Notes: generated by a model from the letters alone, not told the origin. DNA of 12,122 nt from Clostridia bacterium (GCA_017412025.1 JAFQOY010000128.1:1-12122); one strand, 5' to 3'; shown: positions 1-8,185, counted from the stretch's first letter. A program made the numbers and translations.

Positions 1-1422
1 GTAAAAGTCGACCGCAGGCACAAGCGCGTCCGCAAAGAGATTCTCGTTCACGCTGTGCACGCTTTTGTACTGCTGGCTGTCAATCTCAATCGGCGCAAAG
101 CGCAGGCAGTGTTCGCAGATACTGCCGTAGTATTTGGCGTCCGTACCGCCCGTCATCACATAGGGCACCACGCCGTAACCGGGATAGACCTTTTCCATCG
201 TCTCCTCCAGCAGATGAAACGGCGCGCCATTATAGTCAACCACCGGGCAGGGAGGATCCTGCGTGATGACCTCCATTTCAATGTCAAACCGCTTCGCCCG
301 CTTTTCAAGCAGCGCAAGACTCTCCTCGTTCGCCTGATGATGGATGAATCGCAGATTGGCCGTCACATAGGCGCTGGTGGGCAGGACGTTGAGCCCCTGC
401 GCGCCCTGCGCCGTCGTGAACGCGCAGGTCGTCTGCATCATCGCCGCGGCAGCCGGGCTGATTGCGCCCATGCACTTCTTCAGCACCGGGCCGAACAGCC
501 AGAGATTGCCAAGCACCATCCGCAGCGGGAAGCTGGCATTGGGCGCGAGCCTTGTGAACATCTCGCGCACCGTCGGCGAAATCTCCGCCCTGAATGGCGG
601 ATGCTTCTCGATATCCTGCATCAGCGCGCCAAGACGCGGCAGCGGCGTATTCTTCACAGGCGCGCTGGCATGCCCGCCATGGCTGCGCGCCACAAAGCGC
701 ACGTCGCCATACCCCTTTTCCAGCACGCCGACCATCGCATAGCGGCCCTTGACGCCGCCTACAGGATCCTCAAGGATCATGCCGCCCTCGTCGAGCAGCA
801 TGCCCAGATGTACGCCGCGCGATTGGAGGAAAGCGACAATCTCCGGCGCGCAGGGGCCGGACCATTCCTCCGTGCAGCCGGAGGTGATGTAAACGTCCTT
901 TTCGTTTTTCCAGCCCGAGGCCAGAAGTTCCTCAAGCGCCTGCAGCTCGCACATCAGGCTGCCCTTGGTATCCACCGTTCCGCGCCCCCAGATGCGGCCG
1001 GATTCGTCGATATCGCCGGAAAACGGCGCATGCGCCCATCCTTCATCCTTTGCCTCCACCACGTCGTGGTGGCTCATCAGCAGGATCGGCTCGCCCTTCG
1101 GGTCTTCCGCCTTCAGGTGAAGCACCAGCCCGCCGCCCGGATGATGCGCCTCGCACGCAGCAAACACATGCGGAAAGAGCGGCTTCAGACTGTCCTGAAA
1201 CGCACGGAATTTTGTCCTGTCCGCGTCAAATCGGGAAGATACGGTCTCCATCCGCACCATCTGCGACAGCTTCTTCGCATACGCCATCGCCCTCTCCGGC
1301 TGCGCGGCTGGCGGCACGGCCGTTTTGGCCGCCGTCGGCTTCATCATCAGCGCGCGCACAGCCGCCGCGCCAAGCGCAGAAAGCAGCATGAGCAGCAGCA
1401 GCCCGATCATTTTAAGCGCCAT
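1..1422 (-). CDS. M20 family metallopeptidase, PM20D1-like, membrane-anchored (C-terminus cut by window edge)
   Basis: Reading the minus strand from 1422 gives 474 codons without a stop; the last few residues lie outside the window. A hydrophobic N-terminus (about residues 5-26) with no obvious cleavage site suggests a signal anchor, so the catalytic domain is probably outside the cytoplasm. The di-zinc M20 signature is complete: SHHDVVEA (His118, Asp120), GRGTVDTKG (Asp151), TEEWSGP (Glu185/Glu186), LDEGG (Asp211) and, near the end, VHSVNE (His456). The long spacing and DEGG block resemble carboxypeptidase PM20D1-type enzymes, which cleave or make amide bonds on amino acids or short peptides. 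The exact substrate is not readable from sequence. The start is set by a TGATG overlap with the stop of the upstream membrane protein gene, which implies translational coupling in one operon with it. The fold and active site are clear; the extracytoplasmic location is inferred. Confidence 0.9.
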   Translation of the reverse strand, partial: MALKMIGLLLLMLLSALGAAAVRALMMKPTAAKTAVPPAAQPERAMAYAKKLSQMVRMETVSSRFDADRTKFRAFQDSLKPLFPHVFAACEAHHPGGGLVLHLKAEDPKGEPILLMSHHDVVEAKDEGWAHAPFSGDIDESGRIWGRGTVDTKGSLMCELQALEELLASGWKNEKDVYITSGCTEEWSGPCAPEIVAFLQSRGVHLGMLLDEGGMILEDPVGGVKGRYAMVGVLEKGYGDVRFVARSHGGHASAPVKNTPLPRLGALMQDIEKHPPFRAEISPTVREMFTRLAPNASFPLRMVLGNLWLFGPVLKKCMGAISPAAAAMMQTTCAFTTAQGAQGLNVLPTSAYVTANLRFIHHQANEESLALLEKRAKRFDIEMEVITQDPPCPVVDYNGAPFHLLEETMEKVYPGYGVVPYVMTGGTDAKYYGSICEHCLRFAPIEIDSQQYKSVHSVNENLFADALVPAVDFY

Positions 1423-2123
1423 CAGTCAAGCGCCCCCTTTCTGTAGAACAGGAAGGAAACCGCAATCGTCAGCGCACCGATGACGATCAGCACCGTGCTC
1501 GTCTGGCTGATAAGCGAAGGCACGAGAATACACACCGCGCTTGAAAGCAGCAGCGGAATGGCCGCAAACTTTCGGCCCTTGATGAAATACTTGAGGCCCA
1601 GCGCGCCAAAGAGCGCCGGCACCACATTGTCAAACGCGGGCGTGAGCACAGGGCTTGACAAAACGCCCTGCAGCGGCACGAGCAGCACAACGCCCAGCGC
1701 CAGCACCACAACCGTCACCAGCGAGCTGGTAGCGACAGAGAGCGTGGAGATGATCTCGTTTTCCGGCGTGCCCACGCGGGCGTCCGCCATCTCCCTCGCG
1801 TTGATCGCGCAGGGGATTTTGAGATTCGCCAGATTGCCGGTGATGAAGCTCAGGTAACTCGCGCCGGAGCCAAGCATCGGCACATAGATCAGATACTCGA
1901 CCAGGCTGGTCGGATAATAGATGATCGCCACGTTGAAAAAGCCCCTGAGGAACGTGTTCATATCCGGCATAGCGCGGAGCACAAGACCCATCAGGAACGG
2001 AACCGCCAGCAGATACACGAGGTTGACCACAAGCCACGCGCGTCCCTGCCGGTGCACGCCTTCGTTATACCGGATGAAAAACGCCTGCTTCTCCTCCGGG
2101 GTCATCGTCTTTTGCGTATTCAT
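1422..2123 (-). CDS. Polytopic membrane protein of unknown function, partner of the DUF5058 gene
   Basis: A 233-residue protein with a charged N-terminal 28 residues followed by about six hydrophobic segments (roughly 30-49, 63-82, 133-152, 167-181, 187-205 and 210-227). Between the second and third lies a semi-polar stretch with GSGASY, GNLANLKIPC and a charged segment around residues 108-124, the kind of region that could line a transport path. I cannot assign a named family with confidence; it faintly recalls the nucleoside-recognition/gate-type (YjiH-like) membrane proteins, but that is only a resemblance. The ribosome site GAGGAGG overlaps the stop of the DUF5058 gene 12 bases upstream, and its own stop overlaps the start of the M20 peptidase gene. 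This placement suggests one subunit of a two-protein membrane complex that serves the hydrolase. Confidence 0.85.
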   Translation of the reverse strand: MNTQKTMTPEEKQAFFIRYNEGVHRQGRAWLVVNLVYLLAVPFLMGLVLRAMPDMNTFLRGFFNVAIIYYPTSLVEYLIYVPMLGSGASYLSFITGNLANLKIPCAINAREMADARVGTPENEIISTLSVATSSLVTVVVLALGVVLLVPLQGVLSSPVLTPAFDNVVPALFGALGLKYFIKGRKFAAIPLLLSSAVCILVPSLISQTSTVLIVIGALTIAVSFLFYRKGALD

Positions 2124-2135
2124 GCCCGTTCCTCC

Positions 2136-2885
2136 TCACATCAGCGGCGCCGCAAGCACCGCAGCCGCCATGGCGATCAGCATGCTCGCCGCCAGATCGA
2201 AGTTCTCAAGCCAGCGGAGGTTCTTCCTGCGTTCAAGCCATTCGCATAAGGCCATCGCCGCGGCGGCTGTCAGCGCGGTAAACAGCGGCAGGAAGCTGCC
2301 CTGCGCCGCAGAGCCGACATAGCTGCCGATATACGCAGCGCACATGCCTACGAACATCGCAATCATCGCCCAGTCGCCGAAGCTCTTCTTCCCCTGCGCC
2401 TGATGCGCACCTTTGCCGCCAAGCCGATTTGCATACGCCCTGAGCGTAAACAGGCACAGCAGCGCGCCGCCGAGAATGCCTGCCGTCATCACCAGCGCGA
2501 TGGTCACAAAGGCCTCTGCCGTCATCTCCGTGATCTTCAGGCCCGAAAGCCCCACGCTCGTCGCTGCAATCTGCGCGACATTCACCTCATACTGGAGATT
2601 GCCGATGACCGACAGGCGCAGCCATGGCAGCGGAATGCCCAGGCTGCCGGAGAGCGCAACGACGCCCAGCAGCACGCTGACAGCAGGCAGCAGCGTAAAG
2701 GTCGCGCTGGAAATGACCGCCTTGCGCAGAACAGCCCTGTCCATGCCCACGGCAATGCCAGCCTTCCAGCTTCTTACCATGAAGAACACGCACATCGCCA
2801 CCACCAGCGCAATCGCCGCTGCAACGATGGCATATATCGCCGGCGCATTGACCTGCTGAAGCAGGCCCATCTGTGATCCGTCCAT
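2136..2885 (-). CDS. DUF5058 family membrane protein
   Basis: A 249-residue integral membrane protein with about six hydrophobic segments (roughly 15-38, 57-80, 124-147, 171-190, 197-214 and 230-247). The block PAVSVLLGVVALSGSLGIPL followed by PWLRLSVIGNLQYEVN (residues about 67-102) is what I recognise as the DUF5058 family, known from Bacillota but without assigned function; this is from memory, not a search. The minus-strand reading frame stays open back to 3554, but the start MDGSQMG at 2885 is preferred because AAGGAG stands 8 bases before it and the longer version would run through the MATE gene in another frame. It begins 14 bases after the MATE stop and ends 12 bases before the next membrane protein gene. 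With that neighbour it may form a permease; this is inferred only from adjacency and matching size. Confidence 0.85.
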   Translation of the reverse strand: MDGSQMGLLQQVNAPAIYAIVAAAIALVVAMCVFFMVRSWKAGIAVGMDRAVLRKAVISSATFTLLPAVSVLLGVVALSGSLGIPLPWLRLSVIGNLQYEVNVAQIAATSVGLSGLKITEMTAEAFVTIALVMTAGILGGALLCLFTLRAYANRLGGKGAHQAQGKKSFGDWAMIAMFVGMCAAYIGSYVGSAAQGSFLPLFTALTAAAAMALCEWLERRKNLRWLENFDLAASMLIAMAAAVLAAPLM

Positions 2886-2899
2886 GTATTTATCTCCTT

Positions 2900-4267
2900 T
2901 TATTTCTGCTGCGCAGGAATGCCGGCGCGCCACTTGCCGCGCCTGTAAAACAACGCGGTCAGCGCAGCGCCGCCCACCCAGGAGATCAGCAGCGAAATGA
3001 AGATCGAATCCGGGCTGTGCGTCAGCGCGGCAAGGCCGTACGCAATCGGCACGCGGATGATGATCGTTGAAACAAAGGAAATCCACATCGGCGTCATCGT
3101 ATCGCCTGCGCCGCGCATCACGCCGGAGAGGCTCTGCGTCACCGCCATGGCAATGTAACCCACGGCGAGGATGCGCATCATGTGCACACCCAACGCAACG
3201 ACCTCCTGCGTGGAGGTGAACATGCGCATCAGGTTTTCGCCAAAGAGCAGAATCGACGCAACCAGCACAACCGCCACGCCAAGGCCCATGCGCACGCCTT
3301 CCTTCACGCCCTCGCGCACACGGTCCATCCTGCCTGCGCCTACATTCTGGCCGACAAATGTGGTCATCGCCATGCCGAAGGTGAAGTTGGGCATCATCGC
3401 AAAGCCGTCCACGCGCATCACAACGATGGCGCATGCGATCACGCTGGTACCGAAGGAATTGGTCAGCGCCTGCACGACGATGGCTGCCATGGAGAAGATC
3501 GCCTGCGTCAGACCGGACGGCAGACCCAGGCGGATCGTCTTTGCCGTAATGCACTTATCCGGGATGAGCGACGCCTTCGTCACCTTCACCACATGCGGCA
3601 TATGCGTCAGCCGCCAGATACACAGCAAGGCGGAAACCGCCTGCGCCAGCACCGTCGCCAGCGCAACGCCTGCAGCCGCCATGTCAAAGCTGATCACAAA
3701 CACGAGATCCAGCACGATGTTGAGCAGGCATGCCACAATCAGGAACAGCAGCGGCGTGAACGAATCGCCCAGACCGCGCAGAATGCCGGAAACGATGTTG
3801 TAATAGGCAGAGCCCATGATGCCGATGACAATGATCATCAGGTAATCCACCGCCATGTCATACACGTCCGGCGGCGTATCCAGCAGCGTCATCAGCGGCT
3901 CGATGATAAATGGACCGACGAGCATGATGATCAGGCTGGCAATCAGCGTCAGCGTCAGGCAGGTGCCCACGGTCGTGGTCAGCTCCTTCTGCTTGTGCGC
4001 ACCGAAATACTGCGACACCAGAATTCCCGCGCCGGTAGAAATGCCCATGAACAGCAGCAGCAGCAGGTTGAGAATCGGGCCGCTGGTGCCGACCGCCGCC
4101 AGCGCGCTGTCGCCCACATACTGGCCCACGATGATCGAGTCGACCGTATTGTACAGCTGCTGAGCCAGGTTGCCAATCAGCAGCGGAATCGCAAACTGAA
4201 TCAGATTCATGCGCGGTTTGCCCACGGTCATGTCCTGTGCGCCAAAGAACTTTTTAAACCTCTGCAT
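2900..4267 (-). CDS. MATE family efflux transporter
   Basis: A 455-residue protein with about twelve hydrophobic segments in two similar halves, the usual length and layout for MATE exporters, which expel drugs or metabolites in exchange for Na+ or H+. The first half opens with a typical MATE block, IPLLIGNLAQQLYNTVDS then IIVGQYVGDSALAAVGTS (residues about 27-62), followed by GAGILVSQYFGA. The second half repeats the pattern, with GLPSGLTQAIFSM and later FVGQNVGAGRMDRV. The frame is open 13 codons further upstream, but the start at 4267 (MQRFKKFFG) has GGAGG seven bases before it and the longer start lacks a good ribosome site. It is the first gene after a strong promoter and probably the lead gene of a four-gene operon with the DUF5058 protein, a second membrane protein and the M20 peptidase. 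The exported substrate is unknown. Confidence 0.93.
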   Translation of the reverse strand: MQRFKKFFGAQDMTVGKPRMNLIQFAIPLLIGNLAQQLYNTVDSIIVGQYVGDSALAAVGTSGPILNLLLLLFMGISTGAGILVSQYFGAHKQKELTTTVGTCLTLTLIASLIIMLVGPFIIEPLMTLLDTPPDVYDMAVDYLMIIVIGIMGSAYYNIVSGILRGLGDSFTPLLFLIVACLLNIVLDLVFVISFDMAAAGVALATVLAQAVSALLCIWRLTHMPHVVKVTKASLIPDKCITAKTIRLGLPSGLTQAIFSMAAIVVQALTNSFGTSVIACAIVVMRVDGFAMMPNFTFGMAMTTFVGQNVGAGRMDRVREGVKEGVRMGLGVAVVLVASILLFGENLMRMFTSTQEVVALGVHMMRILAVGYIAMAVTQSLSGVMRGAGDTMTPMWISFVSTIIIRVPIAYGLAALTHSPDSIFISLLISWVGGAALTALFYRRGKWRAGIPAQQK

Positions 4268-4350
4268 TCTGTTTCCTCCATCGTCCGGCCTTAGCGCCGT
4301 TTTCACCTGTTTCCTGTTTTTTCTTCTCTTTTGTAAAACATATCATGATT

Positions 4351-4379
4351 AGTATAAGCTTCCCGGTTTTCCATGTCAA
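4351..4379 (-). promoter_or_regulatory. Sigma-A-type promoter for the MATE/DUF5058/M20 operon
   Basis: On the minus strand TTGACA (4379-4374) and TATACT (4356-4351) are separated by exactly 17 bases: a perfect -35 and a -10 with one mismatch. The start codon at 4267 is about 75 bases past the expected start point. Directly downstream of the -10, at 4343-4350, is the palindrome ATCATGAT, which could be an operator half-site but is short. Confidence 0.85.
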
Positions 4380-4486
4380 TCATATCCATCGCGTCGAAAC
4401 AGCAATCCACGTAAATCTTTGCGCTGCAGATCCACGCCGCCTGGCACAGCGCCTTGCCTGACAGGGGCGCTCCGCTTTATGCCCAT

Positions 4487-4511
4487 GTAAAAGGCGGGCA
4501 GAGCCCGCCTT
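4487..4511 (-). terminator. Rho-independent terminator after the symporter gene
   Basis: A perfect nine-base stem, AAGGCGGGC (4491-4499) with GCCCGCCTT (4503-4511) and a three-base loop. On the minus strand it is followed by a short T-run (TTTTA including stem bases), about 36 bases after the symporter stop. The stem is strong and the T-run only moderate. Confidence 0.75.
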
Positions 4512-4547
4512 GAGATCCTCCTCCCGGGGAGAAGTGGAAAACCGGGA

Positions 4548-5918
4548 TTACATCGAAATCAGACCCAGTACGCTCAGAATCGAGCTGACAAGGATCACGA
4601 CCAGGCACACCGGAGCCAGATAGCGGATACACAGGTCAAACAGCTTTCTGCGCCTGAAGGCCGAGGAGATCTCCACCTCCCGTGCGATCACCGCAACGCC
4701 GATCACGCGCACCACCAGCACGCAGGTAAACAGCGCGGCGATGGGCATCATGACCGAGTTGGTCAGAAAATCAAAGAAGTCGAGAATCGACATGCCAAAG
4801 GGCGTCACGCCGCTGAGCGTGGAGAAGCCCAGCGCGCTGAGCGTACCCAGCGCAAGCATCCCGGCTGCCAGCGCAGCGCAGGCCTTTCCCCTGCCCCAGC
4901 CCAGCTCGTCCGTCATTGTCGATACGCTGGTCTCCGCCAGAGAAATCGAGCTGGTCAGCGCAGCGAAGAGCACAAGCGTGAAGAACAGCACGCCGATGGC
5001 CGTGCCCATGCCCATGCCGTCAAACACCTTCGGAATGGTGATGAACATCAGCGACGGTCCTGCCGTCAGGACGTCCGGATTCCCGCCGGAGAAGGCAAAC
5101 ACCGCCGGAATGATCATCAGCCCGGCCAGAACCGCAATCGCCGTGTCAAACAGCTCCACCTGCGTCGTCGTCTTTTCGATGTCGACGTCCTTGCCGATGT
5201 AAGAGCCGTAAGTGCACAGAATGCCCATCGCGATGGAGAGCGAATAGAACATCTGGCCCATCGCAGCAACCACCGTCATGATCGAGAAATTCGAAATATC
5301 CGGCACAAACAGATACCTGACGCCCGCCAGCGCGCCCGGCCGGCTGACGGAATACGCCGCCACAACGACCGCCAGCGCGATCAGCATCGGCATCATGACC
5401 TTGGATACGCGCTCCACGCCCTTCTTCACGCCGCCCAGGATCACCAGGATTGTCGCGCCGGAGAAGACGACAAACCAGAGCACCATGCTCGCCGGATCAG
5501 CCAGGAAGCCGGTAAAATAGGCGTCCTGCGCCAGCGCATGCGCGCTGCCCCGCAGATACTCAAACAGATACTTGCATACCCAGCCGCCGATCACGCTGTA
5601 ATACGGCACGATCAGCATCGGAATGATTGCCGTAATCCAGCCGCCCGCTCGCATTCCGCGCCCTGCGCCCACGCTCTTGTACGCGCCGACGGGGCTCTTT
5701 CCCGTCATGCGGCCGAGCGCCGTCTCCGCCACGATCATCGTATAGCCGAATGTGAGCATCAGCACCAGATACACCAGCAGAAATATGCCGCCGCCATACT
5801 TCGCCGCCAGATATGGAAAGCGCCAGATGTTGCCAAGGCCCACGGCAGAGCCTGCGACCGCCAGCACATAGCCCAGCTTTCCGGAAAACGCGCTGCGGTT
5901 CTTCTTGTTCTGTTCCAT
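4548..5918 (-). CDS. Sodium:neurotransmitter symporter family (NSS/SNF) transporter
   Basis: A 456-residue integral membrane protein of the length usual for prokaryotic NSS transporters, which use the Na+ gradient to import amino acids or related amines. The first helix carries the family signature: GKLGYVLAVAGSAVGLGNIW followed by RFPYL (residues about 13-37), the unwound helix that binds Na+ and substrate in LeuT. About eleven or twelve hydrophobic segments follow. The start is supported by AAGAGG about nine bases upstream. It lies 130 bases downstream of the glycoside hydrolase gene on the same strand; I found no strong promoter in that gap, so cotranscription is possible but unproven. The substrate cannot be read from sequence; amino acids such as tryptophan, leucine or alanine are typical for relatives. 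Confidence 0.93.
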   Translation of the reverse strand: MEQNKKNRSAFSGKLGYVLAVAGSAVGLGNIWRFPYLAAKYGGGIFLLVYLVLMLTFGYTMIVAETALGRMTGKSPVGAYKSVGAGRGMRAGGWITAIIPMLIVPYYSVIGGWVCKYLFEYLRGSAHALAQDAYFTGFLADPASMVLWFVVFSGATILVILGGVKKGVERVSKVMMPMLIALAVVVAAYSVSRPGALAGVRYLFVPDISNFSIMTVVAAMGQMFYSLSIAMGILCTYGSYIGKDVDIEKTTTQVELFDTAIAVLAGLMIIPAVFAFSGGNPDVLTAGPSLMFITIPKVFDGMGMGTAIGVLFFTLVLFAALTSSISLAETSVSTMTDELGWGRGKACAALAAGMLALGTLSALGFSTLSGVTPFGMSILDFFDFLTNSVMMPIAALFTCVLVVRVIGVAVIAREVEISSAFRRRKLFDLCIRYLAPVCLVVILVSSILSVLGLISM

Positions 5919-5991
5919 CGTCAGTTTCCTCTTTCCCTTGTCATTCGAGGCCTCTCTGCCCCTATATTGCCTCCGGCAGACCGAAAATCCG

Positions 5992-6014
5992 CGCCGGGGC
6001 TGCGCCGCCCGGCG
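5992..6014 (-). terminator. Possible weak terminator or attenuating hairpin after the glycoside hydrolase gene
   Basis: A seven-base perfect stem, CGCCGGG (5992-5998) with CCCGGCG (6008-6014). On the minus strand it is followed by GCGGATTTTCGG, so the T-run is set back and short. It sits about 35 bases past the hydrolase stop. It may allow partial readthrough into the symporter gene. Confidence 0.35.
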
Positions 6015-6048
6015 TTCACGCGCTTCAGGCGGCGGCTTTTATGCTCCA

Positions 6049-8172
6049 TCAGAGTTCAAAGCGGGTGCAGAGCAGATCGCACGCCTTCGAGCTGTGGCCG
6101 ATCATCAGCTCAAATTCGCCCGGCTCTACCACGCGCTGCTCCTGCCTGTTGACCAGGGCAAACATGTCCCGCGTCAGCGCAAAGCGCACGCGCCTTTGCT
6201 CGCCGGGGGCAAGCGTCACCTGGCTGAAAGCGATCAGCTGCCTGACCGGCGTCAGCACGGAGGAGACCAGATCGTTCATGTACACCTGCACGGTCTCCGT
6301 ACCGGCAGCCGCGCCGGTGTTTTTCACCGTCACCGCAGCCTCAAGCGTATCTGAGTCAAGCGTCAGATCGCTGTAGGCAAACGCGCTGTAGCCCATGCCC
6401 TCGCCGAAGGCAAACAGCGGCTCTGCAGGCAGATCGCAGTACTTGCCGTCATGCCAGCCGGGCAGATAGTTGTAGTATACCGGCACCTGGCCGCTGTGGC
6501 GCGGGAAGGAGATCGGCAGTCTGCCCTGCGGGTTGATTTCGCCGAATACGGCCTTCGCCACCGCCTCGCCGCCGAACATGCCGCCGTTGAACGCACAGAT
6601 GAACGCATTCGCCTCTTCCGCCGCATCACCCATGCACAGGGGCTTTGAAGCCACCAGCACCGTCGCCACCGGCACGCCGGTCGCCTTCAGCGCACGGAAG
6701 AGCTCCGTCTGCCTGCCGGAGAGCGCGAGGTCGGCCCGGTCCTTGGTCTCGCCTACCTGCGAAATCTCGTCGCCCAGCACCAGGATAACGGCGTCCGCGC
6801 CCTGCGCGGCAGCCACCGCGCCGGCAATATCGTCGTCCTCTCCGGGCAGCACGCCGCATCCCCTGTGATAGACAAACTCCATTGCGCGCTGCGCGCAGAT
6901 CGCCTGCACGCCTTCCTTCACCGTCACATACGGTCGCTGCGGCTCATGCTCCGGATCCGGCAGCGGATGGGTGAAATATGTCCAGTCGCCGTACTGCGCA
7001 TGAATATCGTCTGCGTTGGGGCCGATGACCGCCACACGCCTCACGTTTTCTCCAAGGGGCAGCATACCGTCGTTTTTCAGCAGCGTGACGCTCTTTTCCG
7101 CTGCTCGCCTTGCCGCAGCATGGTGCTCCGCGCAGCCGATGCATCCCGGCACGCCCTTCTTTTCGGGCTTTTCCAGCAGATTCATGCGCAGCTTAACGGT
7201 CAGTATATGGCGCACGGCCTCGTCAAGCACGCTTTCCTCGAGCTTCCCTTCGCGCACGGCAGCGATCACCGCATCGTAAAATGCCGTGCTGGTCATGATC
7301 ATGTCGTTGCCGGCCTTCGCCGCCATGACGGAGGCCTCCCCGATATCCGCAGCCACATGCTGGCGGCGGACGAGCGAATTGACATTGTCCCAGTCGGTGA
7401 CGACGAAGCCGTCAAAGCCCAGCTCGCCGCGCAGAATATCCTTCAGCGTCTTTTGATCCGCCGTAAACGGCATGCCGTCGATGGAGCCGTAAGCCGTCAT
7501 GACCGTCGCGCAGCCCGCGTCCACCGCCGCCTTGAACGGAGGCAGAAAAACCTCCTTCATCTTGCGATAGGTCATTTCCGTATCGCAGGAATCGCGTCCG
7601 CCGACTGCCTCGCCATAGCCGATGTAGTGCTTGACGCAGGCGAGAATGCTGTCGTCTGCAGAGAGGTCGTCGCCCTGATAGCCGCGCACGATCGCCGCAA
7701 CCAGCTCGCCCGTCAGATACGGATCCTCGCCGAAGGTCTCGTTCACGCGGCCCCAGCGCGTGTCGCGCCCGAGGCACGCAAGCGGCGAAAACGTCCAGTG
7801 CAGACCGTCGGAGGCCACCTCTCTCGCCGTCACGCGGCCCATCTCCTGAACCTCTTCCCTGTCCCATGTGCAGGCTGCGGCAAGCTGCGTGGGGAAGATG
7901 GTCGCTCTGTCGTTAAGGCCATGTCCGCGCACGGCGTCGATACCGAAGATCACCGGAATGCCCAGGCGGCTTTCCTCAATCGCCGCCTTCTGCACCTCGC
8001 GCGCATCGTCGCCAAGCACATGCAGGAAGGAACCCGCGCCCAGCCGCGCCCAGCGCAGCGATTCCTCCCGGCCGACCATCGCATAGGGCACCTGTACCAT
8101 CTGCGCGGCCTTCTCTTCAAGCGTCATCTGCGCAAGCAGCGTCTGCACACGGGCGTTTACGTCGTTTTTCAT
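6049..8172 (-). CDS. Glycoside hydrolase family 3 protein, beta-glucosidase/beta-xylosidase type
   Basis: A GH3 enzyme of about 707 residues that releases terminal sugars from beta-linked oligosaccharides or glycosides. The N-terminal TIM-barrel domain (about residues 15-330) shows FGIDAVRGHGLN, SPLACLGRDTRWGRVNETFG, CVKHYIGYG and the nucleophile block GFVVTDWD (Asp260, counting from the chosen start). The second domain (about 350-580) holds GETKDRADLALSGRQ, where Glu475 fits the acid/base position, and ends near QGRLPISFPR. A fibronectin-like C-terminal domain (about 610-690) begins at VTVKNTGAAAG and includes PVRQLIAFSQVTLAPGE. There is no signal peptide, so it should act on imported sugars in the cytoplasm. 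Of two nearby ATGs (8178 and 8172), the second has AAGGAG at a seven-base spacing while the first has only one base, so 8172 is chosen. No sugar transporter is adjacent. Exact sugar specificity cannot be judged. Confidence 0.93.
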   Translation of the reverse strand: MKNDVNARVQTLLAQMTLEEKAAQMVQVPYAMVGREESLRWARLGAGSFLHVLGDDAREVQKAAIEESRLGIPVIFGIDAVRGHGLNDRATIFPTQLAAACTWDREEVQEMGRVTAREVASDGLHWTFSPLACLGRDTRWGRVNETFGEDPYLTGELVAAIVRGYQGDDLSADDSILACVKHYIGYGEAVGGRDSCDTEMTYRKMKEVFLPPFKAAVDAGCATVMTAYGSIDGMPFTADQKTLKDILRGELGFDGFVVTDWDNVNSLVRRQHVAADIGEASVMAAKAGNDMIMTSTAFYDAVIAAVREGKLEESVLDEAVRHILTVKLRMNLLEKPEKKGVPGCIGCAEHHAAARRAAEKSVTLLKNDGMLPLGENVRRVAVIGPNADDIHAQYGDWTYFTHPLPDPEHEPQRPYVTVKEGVQAICAQRAMEFVYHRGCGVLPGEDDDIAGAVAAAQGADAVILVLGDEISQVGETKDRADLALSGRQTELFRALKATGVPVATVLVASKPLCMGDAAEEANAFICAFNGGMFGGEAVAKAVFGEINPQGRLPISFPRHSGQVPVYYNYLPGWHDGKYCDLPAEPLFAFGEGMGYSAFAYSDLTLDSDTLEAAVTVKNTGAAAGTETVQVYMNDLVSSVLTPVRQLIAFSQVTLAPGEQRRVRFALTRDMFALVNRQEQRVVEPGEFELMIGHSSKACDLLCTRFEL

Positions 8173-8179
8173 ATGCATT

Positions 8180-8185
8180 CTCCTT
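8180..8185 (-). promoter_or_regulatory. Ribosome binding site that decides the glycoside hydrolase start
   Basis: AAGGAG on the minus strand is followed by ATGCATATG-type spacing: seven bases to the ATG at 8172 and one base to the ATG at 8178. Only the inner ATG is at a workable distance. Confidence 0.75.

Larger units (their letters stand above)
4268..4547. other. Intergenic region between the symporter gene and the MATE operon
   Basis: 280 bases with no convincing gene. It holds the MATE operon promoter (4351-4379) and the symporter terminator (4491-4511). A further inverted repeat, AGCGCC at 4448-4453 with GGCGCT at 4466-4471, could fold but has no T-run on either side. Nothing else is recognised. 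Confidence 0.6.

Noticed and set aside
55..1446. Long plus-strand open frame of 463 codons opposite the M20 gene
   Set aside because: It is rich in Arg, His and Gln with no domain or hydrophobic pattern, has no ribosome site, and lies antisense to a gene with complete catalytic motifs. It is a by-product of GC-rich codon use.
2886..3554. Upstream extension of the DUF5058 reading frame
   Set aside because: It would overlap the MATE gene in another frame with nonsense composition, and a good ribosome site marks the start at 2885.
3182..4294. Plus-strand open frame of 370 codons opposite the MATE gene
   Set aside because: The His/Arg/Gln-rich composition is typical of the antisense of membrane protein codons, and there is no start signal.
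4448..4471. Inverted repeat AGCGCC/GGCGCT as a terminator or small RNA
   Set aside because: There is no T-run on either strand and no promoter placed to transcribe it as a separate RNA; it is recorded only as a minor fold.
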